A DNA stretch of 64,000 bases, taken from NCBI GenBank assembly GCA_028875655.1, contig JAPPCX010000054.1, forward strand, positions 1 to 64,000. The letters run 5' to 3'. A program made the position numbers and the translations under genes. Under the pieces are notes generated by a model. It was not told the origin of the DNA. It was given only the letters and a program-made list of their open reading frames with translations, and searched no databases. Source of the DNA: Chloroflexota bacterium. GTDB taxonomy: Bacteria; Chloroflexota; Dehalococcoidia; Lucifugimonadales; UBA3495. This document shows positions 11,359 to 20,272 of the stretch, piece by piece (position 1 is the first letter of the stretch; every line of letters starts with the position of its first letter).

Positions 11359-12317
11359 TGGAACTGCGAGAGATCATCAGTTTTTACCACGTAGCCCGCC
11401 TGCGCAGCGTATCCAAGGCTGCTCGCAAGCTGGAACTTGGGCAGCCGACGGTTACCACCCACTTGCGGAAACTGGAGGGCGAATTCGGCATCACCCTGTT
11501 CGACCGCATCAAGAGGCCGATTCAACTCACGTCCGAGGGTTCCCTGTTCTATGAACTGGTCACGCCCATCGTAGAGTCCATTGACACTTTGAAAACTCAG
11601 ATGGACTACTCTGAAGGACGCGGCTCATTCGTGGTGGGCGCTTACCCCGACATCGTTTCTTACCATCTGCCCCGCCCGATACGGCAGTTCCGCTCCCGAT
11701 ACCCCGACGTTCGCATGAGGCTGGTGGCCCGTTCCTACGCCAACCTAATTCAACTGGTCAAGTCCGGCGAGGTTGACCTGGCGCTGTGTTCCGCTCCTCC
11801 AACGGATGACCCGTCCCTGGAATTTTCCGAGCTGTTTGACTACAACGTGGTGCTCATCACCGAGCCGAGCCACGAGTTGTTACAGCGCGACCCCGTCGCC
11901 ATTGAAGACATGGCCAAGTTCCCCTTGATTTTGAACAGCCCGGAGAGCCTGAGCCGGCGGCGCGTGGAACAGAAACTCCGTGAGCGCAGCGTCAACTACG
12001 ACGTGGTGCTTGAAATGGACAACACCGAGATGATCAAGCGGTATGTCGCCATCGGCATGGGCATCGCCATCGTCAGCGACTTCACCCTGCATCCGGAAGA
12101 CCACGACCGGCTGGCCGTGGTGCGCCTGGACCACCTCTTTCCGTCGGCGAACATCGGGGTCTGCACCCTGCGTGGCAAGTTCCACGGACGGGGCGTGCGC
12201 AACTTCATCAACACCTTGGCCGAGAACCTGTCGGGATTCCACGCCGACCTGTGGGACTGGGACGTCGATCACGGCGGCGAGCCGCGAACCGAGAGCATCG
12301 CCGTCGCCACGCAGTGA
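11359..12317 (+). CDS. LysR-family transcriptional regulator
   Basis: N-terminal HTH SVSKAARKLELGQPTVTTHLRKLEGEFGITLFDR plus substrate-binding domain; SD aaaggtgg. Confidence 0.9.
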
Positions 12318-12318
12318 A

Positions 12319-13065
12319 TCATGATATCCGCGCCAGGAACTCGCCGGCCCCTCTCGCCACCCAAGCGTTCCAGGACGTCATCAGGAACCGGGCTCCTTTG
12401 TCAACATACGCGGCCACGTTGTCGTCGTTAACCAGCGTGCCCGCCGTGCGCCCTGCGTTGACGATACGGGCGATGGCATCGTCAATGGAGGCCTGGACTT
12501 CCGGGTGGCCCACGTTGCCGATGTGCCCCATGGTTTGTGACAGGTCGGTGGGAGCGACGAAGAACACGTCGATGTCGTCCACCTTGAGGATTTCGTCCAG
12601 GTTGTCCAGCGCCGTCACTTCCTCAATGAGGACGACGACCATGGTCTGGTCATTGGCCTTATGCACGTAGTCAGGCACACCGAAAGACTGCCGGCCGCCG
12701 AACATCCCGCGATAGCCCAAGGGGGCGAACTTGGCCGCGCCGGCGGCGGCTTCCGCCTCTTCCCGGGTGTTCACGTGGGGCAGCACCACGCCCATGGAGC
12801 CACGGTCCAGCGTGCGCGTGATGAGTCCCGCGTCGTTGGCGTTGCAGCGGGTGATGGACGCCATGCCCCACAGGTCGCAAGCCCGGGTCATGTCGCCGAG
12901 AGTTTCCCAGTCCACCGGGCCGTGCTCGCACTCCATCCACACCGAATCGAAACCCACGGGGCCCAGAAAGTCGATGATCTCGCTGCTCATAAGGCCGGAG
13001 ATGCAGGTTGCGGGTTCGCCTCGCTGCAACTTTTCTTTCACCGGGTTGGGACGTATCGCTGGCAC
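12319..13065 (-). CDS. HpcH/HpaI aldolase/citrate lyase family protein
   Basis: DSVWMECEHGPVDWETLGDM, VVLPHVNTREEAEAAA. Confidence 0.85.
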   Translation of the reverse strand: MPAIRPNPVKEKLQRGEPATCISGLMSSEIIDFLGPVGFDSVWMECEHGPVDWETLGDMTRACDLWGMASITRCNANDAGLITRTLDRGSMGVVLPHVNTREEAEAAAGAAKFAPLGYRGMFGGRQSFGVPDYVHKANDQTMVVVLIEEVTALDNLDEILKVDDIDVFFVAPTDLSQTMGHIGNVGHPEVQASIDDAIARIVNAGRTAGTLVNDDNVAAYVDKGARFLMTSWNAWVARGAGEFLARIS

Positions 13066-13147
13066 GGTCGGGCCTCCTGTTCGCGGGAGTCTGTCTCAAA
13101 TTTCGGCGCAGTATAACAGCAACTACCGCTTGGCCTCGTATCCACTC

Positions 13148-13183
13148 TGTCATTGCGAGGAGCGACGCGACGCGGCAATCCCG
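13148..13183. repeat. Dispersed repeat, 'cattgcgaggagcgacgcgacgcggcaatcccg' type
   Basis: Sequence resembles the widely seen cattgcgaggagc...ggcaatc interspersed element; abuts the cobJ stop. Confidence 0.6.
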
Positions 13184-13960
13184 TTATTGTTTGGCTTCGT
13201 AGCCCCGGGGCGTCACCATCCTGCCGTTGTGGACGTAGGTGTTGGAATTGCCGATGACCACGGTAGTGAACATATCGACACCTAGCTTTTCCCCATCTAG
13301 TCCGCCCAGATCCGCCAGCGAAACGGCCTGCTCGGGCCGAAAGGCGTGCCTCACGATGCCCACCGGCGTATCGGGGTTGCGGTGCTCCAGGTAAATCTCG
13401 CGAGCCTCTTGCAACTGACTCACACGCCGCTGGCTGCGCGGGTTGTAAAGGACGGTAACGAAATCACCGGTCGCGGCAGCTTCCAGGCGTCGCCGTATCT
13501 GCTCCCAGGGCGTGAGCAGGTTGCTTAGGCTGATGGCGCAGAAATCCTGCATCAACGGGGATCCCAGCAGCGCCGCCGCCGACTGCAAGGCTGAAACGCC
13601 CGGCAACGTTTCCACCGCCGGATACTGTCCGTCCCACTGCCGGTCGGTCAGGACGCGAAACACTGGCCCGGCCATCCCATAAATGCCGGCGTCGCCGGAT
13701 GACACCACGGCGACGGTCTTACCGGAATACGCGATGTCCACGGCCAGGGCGGCCCGTTCCAGCTCCTGGCCCAATTCCATGGAGTGGCTGACCTTGCCCG
13801 CCACCTCGCCAGCTATCTGCTCTATGTAATAGTGGTAGCCGACCAACTCGTCACTGTCCACGATGGCGGCGGCGGCGGCCGGCGTCAGATGACCGGCATC
13901 GCCGGGTCCCAGACCCACCAGGTAGAGTTTGCCTGTGTTCATATTCGACTCACCAGTCAA
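13184..13960 (-). CDS. cobJ: Precorrin-3B C17-methyltransferase
   Basis: LYLVGLGPGDAGHLTPAA; SSGDAGIYGMA; cluster context. Confidence 0.9.
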   Translation of the reverse strand: MTGESNMNTGKLYLVGLGPGDAGHLTPAAAAAIVDSDELVGYHYYIEQIAGEVAGKVSHSMELGQELERAALAVDIAYSGKTVAVVSSGDAGIYGMAGPVFRVLTDRQWDGQYPAVETLPGVSALQSAAALLGSPLMQDFCAISLSNLLTPWEQIRRRLEAAATGDFVTVLYNPRSQRRVSQLQEAREIYLEHRNPDTPVGIVRHAFRPEQAVSLADLGGLDGEKLGVDMFTTVVIGNSNTYVHNGRMVTPRGYEAKQ

Positions 13961-15084
13961 CTTGACCGTTTGGGGACGCGCGCCACGGCCACGGTAGCGC
14001 GGTCCGACTTGGTGCGCGGCGCCACCAGCCCATCCGCTCCGGCCGCCAGCATCGCCGCCGGTTCGGAAACGCCGAACACGCCGAGCAGATCCTGCGCCGC
14101 CGACGGCGTGGGACGGTTCAACTCCCCGCCGGTTTCCAAGTCAATGGCTCGGCTACCCACGACGTTCAATTCCTCGGCGGTATAAATCGCCAGCGGAACG
14201 CCCAGGGATTCCGATAGAGCGATGATCCCCAGTTCGTCCGCTTTGATGTCGGCCGTGGCGATTCTGGCTATGCTGGACATGGCTAGGCCGTGCGCTTGCA
14301 ACGTGCTTTCCAGTAATTCACGCAGATGCTCGGCGGCAACGCCCCGGCGACATCCCATGCCAGCAACCAGCGTAGGCGGTCGGTACACGACCAGTGGATG
14401 ATCGACCTCGACCGGCAACAGCCGGTCCGACACTATCAGCGTAGCAGCGTATTCGTCAGCCACCGCCTCGGCAAGGCTGTTCACCTCAACTATGCTGTCA
14501 GACTTTGAAGACTCTTCCGGCCACGCTACGCCGCAGTCAGGATCCAGCCACAGCGCCACGGGCTCGCCGTTCACGACGGCGGCCGCGGCTCGGGTCAGAT
14601 CGGTTGAAGAGGCGTCAATTCGCCAGCCCTGCGCTTTGCCCACCAGGTCAATGGCGGTGACGTTCAGCGCGTCGGACGCTGACGTGATGACGGGTTGCGC
14701 CCCAATCGCCTCGGCAACCTGCCGGGCCAGTTCGTCGCCGCCGCCAACGTGGCCGGACAGGACGCTGATGGCATAACGGCCGCCATCATCCACGCATACC
14801 ACGGCAGCGTCTCGCTTTTTGCCGGCAAACACAGGCGCCAGCAGGCGGACGGCAGCGCCGACGGGCAGGAATACGATCAGCGCGTCACGGTTCACAAAAA
14901 GGTTCTGCAATACCGGACGCAACGGAAGGTCGTAATACCGCGCGTTGTCATCCTCGCCGGCGACGAGTTTCCGCTCCAGATGCAGTTCCGCGTCAGGTAC
15001 TGCTGATGTCAAACGCCGGGCCAGCGCAGCGCCGGGTTTAGACACGGCGACAATCGCCGTTTTCGTGCTATAAGCGGACGACAC
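13957..15084 (-). CDS. cbiG: Cobalamin biosynthesis protein CbiG
   Basis: LSGHVGGGDELARQVAE and VAGMGCRRGVAAEHL motifs. Confidence 0.9.
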   Translation of the reverse strand: MSSAYSTKTAIVAVSKPGAALARRLTSAVPDAELHLERKLVAGEDDNARYYDLPLRPVLQNLFVNRDALIVFLPVGAAVRLLAPVFAGKKRDAAVVCVDDGGRYAISVLSGHVGGGDELARQVAEAIGAQPVITSASDALNVTAIDLVGKAQGWRIDASSTDLTRAAAAVVNGEPVALWLDPDCGVAWPEESSKSDSIVEVNSLAEAVADEYAATLIVSDRLLPVEVDHPLVVYRPPTLVAGMGCRRGVAAEHLRELLESTLQAHGLAMSSIARIATADIKADELGIIALSESLGVPLAIYTAEELNVVGSRAIDLETGGELNRPTPSAAQDLLGVFGVSEPAAMLAAGADGLVAPRTKSDRATVAVARVPKRSS

Positions 15085-15096
15085 GGCTCGTTGCTG

Positions 15097-15996
15097 CTAG
15101 TCGTCGCCGGTGGACGCGGGCGTCGGCGCGGCCGGCTCCGGATGGATCTCGTAGCCGCCGGCGTCATATAGGTCGGCGCGGTCGGCATCGGCGTGGGAGC
15201 CTTGCCCGGCGCGGCGGTACAGGTGGGTGTATTCATCCGAATACAGATGCGAGACCGCGACCTGTTCTTCGGAATCTGGATTGAGCAGTTCGGGATCAAC
15301 CGCCTTGCCCACGATGATCAGGGCTTGCAGGGTGATCTTGGCCTCGCGTACCTTCTCAGCGATGTCCGCCAGCGTGCCGCGTATGATTTTCTCGTCGGGC
15401 CAACCGACGCGATAGGCCACCGCCACCGGTGTGTCGGCACGATAACCGGCTTCCAGCAACTGGTTGGCGATGCGGAACATCCGGGTGACGCTGAGGAAAA
15501 TCGCCAGAGTGCTGTGGTGGCGCGCCAAGTCAACCAGCGCTTCGCCCTCTGGCATCGGTACCCGACCCTCGGCGCGGGTCATGATTACGGTCTGGGAAAC
15601 CTCGGGCACGGTCAGCTCGGCCTTCAGCACAGCAGCGGCGGCGAAAACCGCGCTGACGCCGGGGATGATTTCGTAGTCAACCTGCTCCCGTTCCAGGATC
15701 CGCATCTGTTCCAGCGTCGCGCCATAGAGCGCAGGGTCGCCGCTCTGGATGCGGGCTACGGTTTTGCCTTCGCTCACCGCCCGCAGGGTGACCTCCATGA
15801 TCTCGGGCAGGGCCATCTCCTTGCTGCCGTAAACCTGCGCGCCCGGCTTGGCAAATCCGGCGATTTCGGCCGGCACCAACGAGTCCGCATAGATAATCAC
15901 GTCGGCATCGTCGATGATCCGCTTTGCTTTCAGGGTCAGCAGTTCAGGGTCGCCCGGGCCAGCCCCGATGATGTAAACCTTGCCGTGGTTGTTCAT
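15097..15996 (-). CDS. cobM: Precorrin-4 C11-methyltransferase
   Basis: VYIIGAGPGDPELLTLKA; IQSGDPALYGA. Confidence 0.9.
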   Translation of the reverse strand: MNNHGKVYIIGAGPGDPELLTLKAKRIIDDADVIIYADSLVPAEIAGFAKPGAQVYGSKEMALPEIMEVTLRAVSEGKTVARIQSGDPALYGATLEQMRILEREQVDYEIIPGVSAVFAAAAVLKAELTVPEVSQTVIMTRAEGRVPMPEGEALVDLARHHSTLAIFLSVTRMFRIANQLLEAGYRADTPVAVAYRVGWPDEKIIRGTLADIAEKVREAKITLQALIIVGKAVDPELLNPDSEEQVAVSHLYSDEYTHLYRRAGQGSHADADRADLYDAGGYEIHPEPAAPTPASTGDD

Positions 15997-16025
15997 GTGG
16001 TGTCCCTCCGGGGCGCTCTCTCCGG

Positions 16026-16754
16026 CTAGCGCCGGATGATGAGCAGAGAGAAGTAGTCTAGGTCTTCGGCGGACAGTTCCTGAATGTTGCGCACCACTCG
16101 CTCGCGTTCGGTGGTGGCGCGGCGCACGTAGATGGTGCGGCCGGCCAACCCCAACCGCTCCAGGTTGGCCAGGGCGTCCAGCAGCGTGCGGTTGACCTTC
16201 ATCAGCACGATGGTGTCGTACAGGGCGATGGCCTCGCGCAGGTCGTCAATGCCGTACACCGCCGGCAGGATGGCGAGACGCTGGCCGTGATGCACCAGCG
16301 GAGCCGCCGCCGATGCCGCCGCCGCCATCACCGACGACACGCCGGGAACTACCTCCACCGGCAGGTGCGGGTATTCTTCCTGGATGGTCTCCAGCACGTA
16401 GGCGAAGGTGCTGTACAGCATGGGGTCGCCTTCAGTGATGAAGGCCACGTCCTTGCCCGCCTCCAGATGAGCGGCCAGGTCGCGGGCAGCGTTGCGCCAG
16501 ACTTCGCCGGCGGCCTCTTCGTCGTTGGTGGGGAACTTGGCCCGCACCACTTCCTGACGGCTCTCGTCGATAATGTTCTTGACGATGCTGTAGGCGTAGC
16601 TTTCGGCGCTGATCCCGGCTTGCGGCACCCAGATTACCGGCGCCGCCAGCAACACGCGCTGCGCCTTGACGGTCAGCAACTCCGGGTCGCCCGGCCCCAC
16701 GCCGACGCCATAAAGTCGTCCGGGGTTGGAGGCGGTTGTCATTTCTGCCCCCAC
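16026..16754 (-). CDS. cobI: Precorrin-2 C20-methyltransferase
   Basis: LYGVGVGPGDPELLTVKAQRVL; ITEGDPMLYSTF. Confidence 0.9.
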   Translation of the reverse strand: MGAEMTTASNPGRLYGVGVGPGDPELLTVKAQRVLLAAPVIWVPQAGISAESYAYSIVKNIIDESRQEVVRAKFPTNDEEAAGEVWRNAARDLAAHLEAGKDVAFITEGDPMLYSTFAYVLETIQEEYPHLPVEVVPGVSSVMAAAASAAAPLVHHGQRLAILPAVYGIDDLREAIALYDTIVLMKVNRTLLDALANLERLGLAGRTIYVRRATTERERVVRNIQELSAEDLDYFSLLIIRR

Positions 16755-17410
16755 ACTACAAAAACTGGGTTCATGGCTTCCAATCGCAGGGTTTCATCCG
16801 GTAGCTCGCGTCCCCTTGACGCCGCAACCATGGTCAACTGCGGCGACATCGACGCCTGTTTCATTGCTTGATACGTTGCGTTGGCCCGTTCCATGGCCGC
16901 GAAATTGGCGACCACCCGGCCTCCGGGCCGCAGCCGGTCAACCACCTCAGCGATGATCTGCGGCATTGCAATCCCGCCGCCGCCGATGAACACCGAGTCG
17001 GGATCGGGCAGTTCTCGCAATATCTCCGGGGCGGCGCCGATGGTTATGTTGACTCGTCCATCGCCGTAGCGAGCTACATTGCTCTCCAGCAGTCCGGCGC
17101 TCTCCACGTCCTTGTCCACCGCGTAAACCTGCCCACGGTACGCGATCCTGGCCGCCTCAACCGCGACCGAACCTGTGCCGGCACCGATGTCCCACACGAT
17201 GCTGTCGAGCCGCAAACCGAGCGCATATAGGCTCACCGCGCGCACTTCGGACTTGGTAATCTGGCCCCGTACCGGCCGGCGCTGCTCAAATGCGTCGTCG
17301 GCGAGTCCCAACGGACGCTCCCGACCGGGGTCGCCCTCCACAAGGACGGTTGGCGCTGCTCCCACCATCGAATCAGCTTTCAACATTGGCCGCCACAGTC
17401 GCTGGGTCAC
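16739..17410 (-). CDS. cbiT: Precorrin-6B/cobalt-precorrin-7 C15-methyltransferase (decarboxylating), CbiT type
   Basis: GQITKSEVRAVSLYAL; VWDIGAGTGSVAVEAAR; VFIGGGG. Confidence 0.9.
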   Translation of the reverse strand: MTQRLWRPMLKADSMVGAAPTVLVEGDPGRERPLGLADDAFEQRRPVRGQITKSEVRAVSLYALGLRLDSIVWDIGAGTGSVAVEAARIAYRGQVYAVDKDVESAGLLESNVARYGDGRVNITIGAAPEILRELPDPDSVFIGGGGIAMPQIIAEVVDRLRPGGRVVANFAAMERANATYQAMKQASMSPQLTMVAASRGRELPDETLRLEAMNPVFVVWGQK

Positions 17411-18608
17411 GCATGGGAATGCCGTCCGCCGAGGTGCTGGCAGAACCCAGCAGGTTGCCCTCGAAATCGAAACACAGAGCGTCCACTACAATAGCGTCGC
17501 CATCATCGCCCAGGTACTTTCGCGCCTGTTGACACACCAGTTGGCACATCACCGGAAACACCTCCATCACCCCATGTTCCTGTGCGAGTTCCTGGAAGTG
17601 CCGGCCGCTGGCGGCGTTCCGCATTTCTTCTTGCAGTTCCGGCGACGCTCCACATTGCCCGGCAAGCTCGGCCAGGAAACCGCAGTCCACCTGGTTGCCG
17701 GCCACATGGGTTACGAAATAGCCCATGGCCATCTTAGAGAACTTGCCCACCATGCCCACGTGGGCCACCCGCTTGATACCCTTGCTCACGCACCGCTTCA
17801 TGGACGGGCCGGAGAATATGCCGGCTTCGACGTAGGCCATATCAGGCAGATCCAAGAGCTCACGCGTGTACTGTTCGCTGCGGGTGCCGGTGGAGAGAAC
17901 GAGGTGGTCCAGTCCGTTAGTCGCCGCGACGTCGATGGCAAGGTGGACGCTGGCTCGCCACGCCGCAGTGCTGAACGGCTGCACAATGCCGGTGCTGCCC
18001 AAGATGCTGATGCCGTTGAGCACGCCGAGTCGCGCGTTGGTGGTCTCCTTGGCAATCTCCTCTCCGTTGGGTACCGAAATGCGCGCCCGCACGCCGGTGT
18101 CCGCCGGCCAGCCACATTCTTCCAGCCCTTCGGCGACGGCGTCAGCCATCATCCGACGGGGCACGCGAGTTACCGCCGGCTCCCCAACCTCAATGCCCGT
18201 GCCGGGGCGAGTTACAGTGCCCACGCCGGGGCCGCCGGTGATCTGCAACCCCTTGATGCCGTCGGGCAGCCGCCAGACCCCGACGACGATCTCTGCCCCG
18301 TGGGTAACGTCCGGGTCGTCGCCGCCGTCCTTGATGACCGAGCAACGGACTCCCTCAGAGGGTTCCATCGCCCAACTGTTGTGTACCTTCAGCGTCGCGT
18401 AGCCGCGTCCGCCCGGCAGCGGGACCGATACCTCACCCGGCGCATGGCCCGACAGCATCAGGACTACCGCCGCTTTCGCGGCAGCCGCAGCGGTGGTGCC
18501 GGTGGTGTACCCGGTACGCATACCGCGCGGGTCCCGCTTGGTGGGGCGGGAGTAGTCGCTTTCGGGGCGCACCGATGCACTGACGTTATTTTCCGGTTCG
18601 GATGACAT
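17373..18608 (-). CDS. cbiD: Cobalt-precorrin-5B (C1)-methyltransferase CbiD
   Basis: RTGYTTGTTAAAAAKAA; GPGVGTVTRPG. Confidence 0.95.
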   Translation of the reverse strand: MSSEPENNVSASVRPESDYSRPTKRDPRGMRTGYTTGTTAAAAAKAAVVLMLSGHAPGEVSVPLPGGRGYATLKVHNSWAMEPSEGVRCSVIKDGGDDPDVTHGAEIVVGVWRLPDGIKGLQITGGPGVGTVTRPGTGIEVGEPAVTRVPRRMMADAVAEGLEECGWPADTGVRARISVPNGEEIAKETTNARLGVLNGISILGSTGIVQPFSTAAWRASVHLAIDVAATNGLDHLVLSTGTRSEQYTRELLDLPDMAYVEAGIFSGPSMKRCVSKGIKRVAHVGMVGKFSKMAMGYFVTHVAGNQVDCGFLAELAGQCGASPELQEEMRNAASGRHFQELAQEHGVMEVFPVMCQLVCQQARKYLGDDGDAIVVDALCFDFEGNLLGSASTSADGIPMRDPATVAANVES

Positions 18609-18700
18609 ATTTGATCTGCGGATTCGGCCTACTCCGGTATCTATGATTGTAACCCATCATCGCGATCGACGTTGACGGGATCGTTGTCTCACACACCGTG

Positions 18701-19597
18701 TCAGCCGGCGGCCTGCGCTTCTCGCACCCGGTCGCTGGCGACCTGCACCAGCCGGTCATCCACACCCAAGGGCGGCGCCACCGACATGGGAATATCGGGA
18801 TAGGCTTGCTGCAACTTGTTCATCGTACCCAGCACGTTGCGCTGCAATATCAGGCCCGGAAAGAACAGGTACGGCGCGCAGATGATGCTGCCTACCCCGC
18901 GTTGGTCAACCAGTTCGGCGGCGGCGGATTCCATGGTCGGATCGCCGTAGTGCGATTGCGCTACTGAAACGGCGTACTTTTCGCCCAGGTCACGCTCAAC
19001 CCAGCTGCCCAGTTCCTTGAGCCACAGGCAGTCGTCATAGCGCGTTTGCGTGCCTGCCTTTACCAGTATGATGCCGGTGGGTCGGCTGTCATCCGGGGGC
19101 GTCACGTATTCCGGAAGCGTGGCAATGCGGTCCTGCACCAGGTCGGCAATGCGGATATCCGCCCCGAGGCCCTGTGCCAGCCGCAATTCGACGCCCGGCG
19201 TTTCAGCCGCGATTTCCTCCAGCACTTCGTCCATTTCCAGGGTGGCGTGCTTGCCGTTGCCCAGCAGATACGGCGCGATGACCACGCGACTGACGCCGGA
19301 TTCGGCCAGTATCGAGACGGCTTCGGGGGGATGGGGCGGCAGAAACTCCAGGCACGATACGATCACCTGCTCGGCGTCGCCAGCCAACGATTCTGCCAGC
19401 CGCTCGCCGGCCTGCCGCAATCCTACGGGCGTGTTGGGACACCCCAAACACCAGGCGGGGAACCTCGCGCCGTCGGCGGCCCAGGCGCAGGAACATTCGT
19501 CACGGCTGGCTCCGCGCTGGCTGCCGTGGCACAGCAGCACCACACCCCAACCGCCGGAGGTGCCGTTTTCGAGGCTTTCGGCAGCCATATACGTCAC
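18701..19597 (-). CDS. cbiX: Sirohydrochlorin cobaltochelatase CbiX (two-domain, Cys-rich insert)
   Basis: VLLCHGSQRG; CSCAW...CLGCP; second-half SICAPYLFFPG. Confidence 0.85.
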   Translation of the reverse strand: MTYMAAESLENGTSGGWGVVLLCHGSQRGASRDECSCAWAADGARFPAWCLGCPNTPVGLRQAGERLAESLAGDAEQVIVSCLEFLPPHPPEAVSILAESGVSRVVIAPYLLGNGKHATLEMDEVLEEIAAETPGVELRLAQGLGADIRIADLVQDRIATLPEYVTPPDDSRPTGIILVKAGTQTRYDDCLWLKELGSWVERDLGEKYAVSVAQSHYGDPTMESAAAELVDQRGVGSIICAPYLFFPGLILQRNVLGTMNKLQQAYPDIPMSVAPPLGVDDRLVQVASDRVREAQAAG

Positions 19598-20241
19598 TCC
19601 TCTAACAGATCCAGAAGGGCGTTGACGGTGGCAGCGGCAGCCGAACTTCCGCCACGCCTTCCCAAAATTGTGATGTGCGGCACAACCCGTGCCGCCAGTT
19701 CCGCCTTGGATTCCGGGCAGGCGACAAACCCTACTGGCATCCCGATTACCATCGCCGGCGACACCTGCTTCGAGTCAATCAAATCCAGCAGGGCCAGCAA
19801 GGCTGTCGGGGCGTTGCCAATGGCCACCACCGCACCATCCATCTGCGGGGCCAGTTCTCGCACGGCGGCGACGCTGCGGGTGGTTTCCTCCCGTCGCGCG
19901 CGCTCGGCAACCGTGGGCGCGTCGATGAGGCAGTCGGTTTCGACGCCCCGACGCGACAGAGCCGCCCTCGAGATGCCCACCTGCACCATCCGCACGTCCG
20001 TCACCACCCGCCGGGTGTCCTGCAACGATTTGAGGCCGGCATCGACTGCATTGTTTGCGAACCTGACATCGGCCGAGATAGCGGGATCGCCTTCCGCGCG
20101 CACGATGCGGTGCAGGACATACCGCTCGGCAGGCGACAACCGCGCCTCGGACTCATCGCCCTCAAGGCTCTCCGCAACCATCACCAGGCTCTGCCGGTCA
20201 ATTTCCTCCGGCAGCAGCGCGTATTTGTCAACGAGAGTCAT
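19594..20241 (-). CDS. cbiC: Precorrin-8X / cobalt-precorrin-8 methylmutase
   Basis: IGNAPTALLALLDL; VIGMPVGFVACPESK; ATG at 20241. Confidence 0.9.
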   Translation of the reverse strand: MTLVDKYALLPEEIDRQSLVMVAESLEGDESEARLSPAERYVLHRIVRAEGDPAISADVRFANNAVDAGLKSLQDTRRVVTDVRMVQVGISRAALSRRGVETDCLIDAPTVAERARREETTRSVAAVRELAPQMDGAVVAIGNAPTALLALLDLIDSKQVSPAMVIGMPVGFVACPESKAELAARVVPHITILGRRGGSSAAAATVNALLDLLEE

Positions 20242-20272
20242 ACGGGAATACGTCACCAATGGCAGTATTGCC

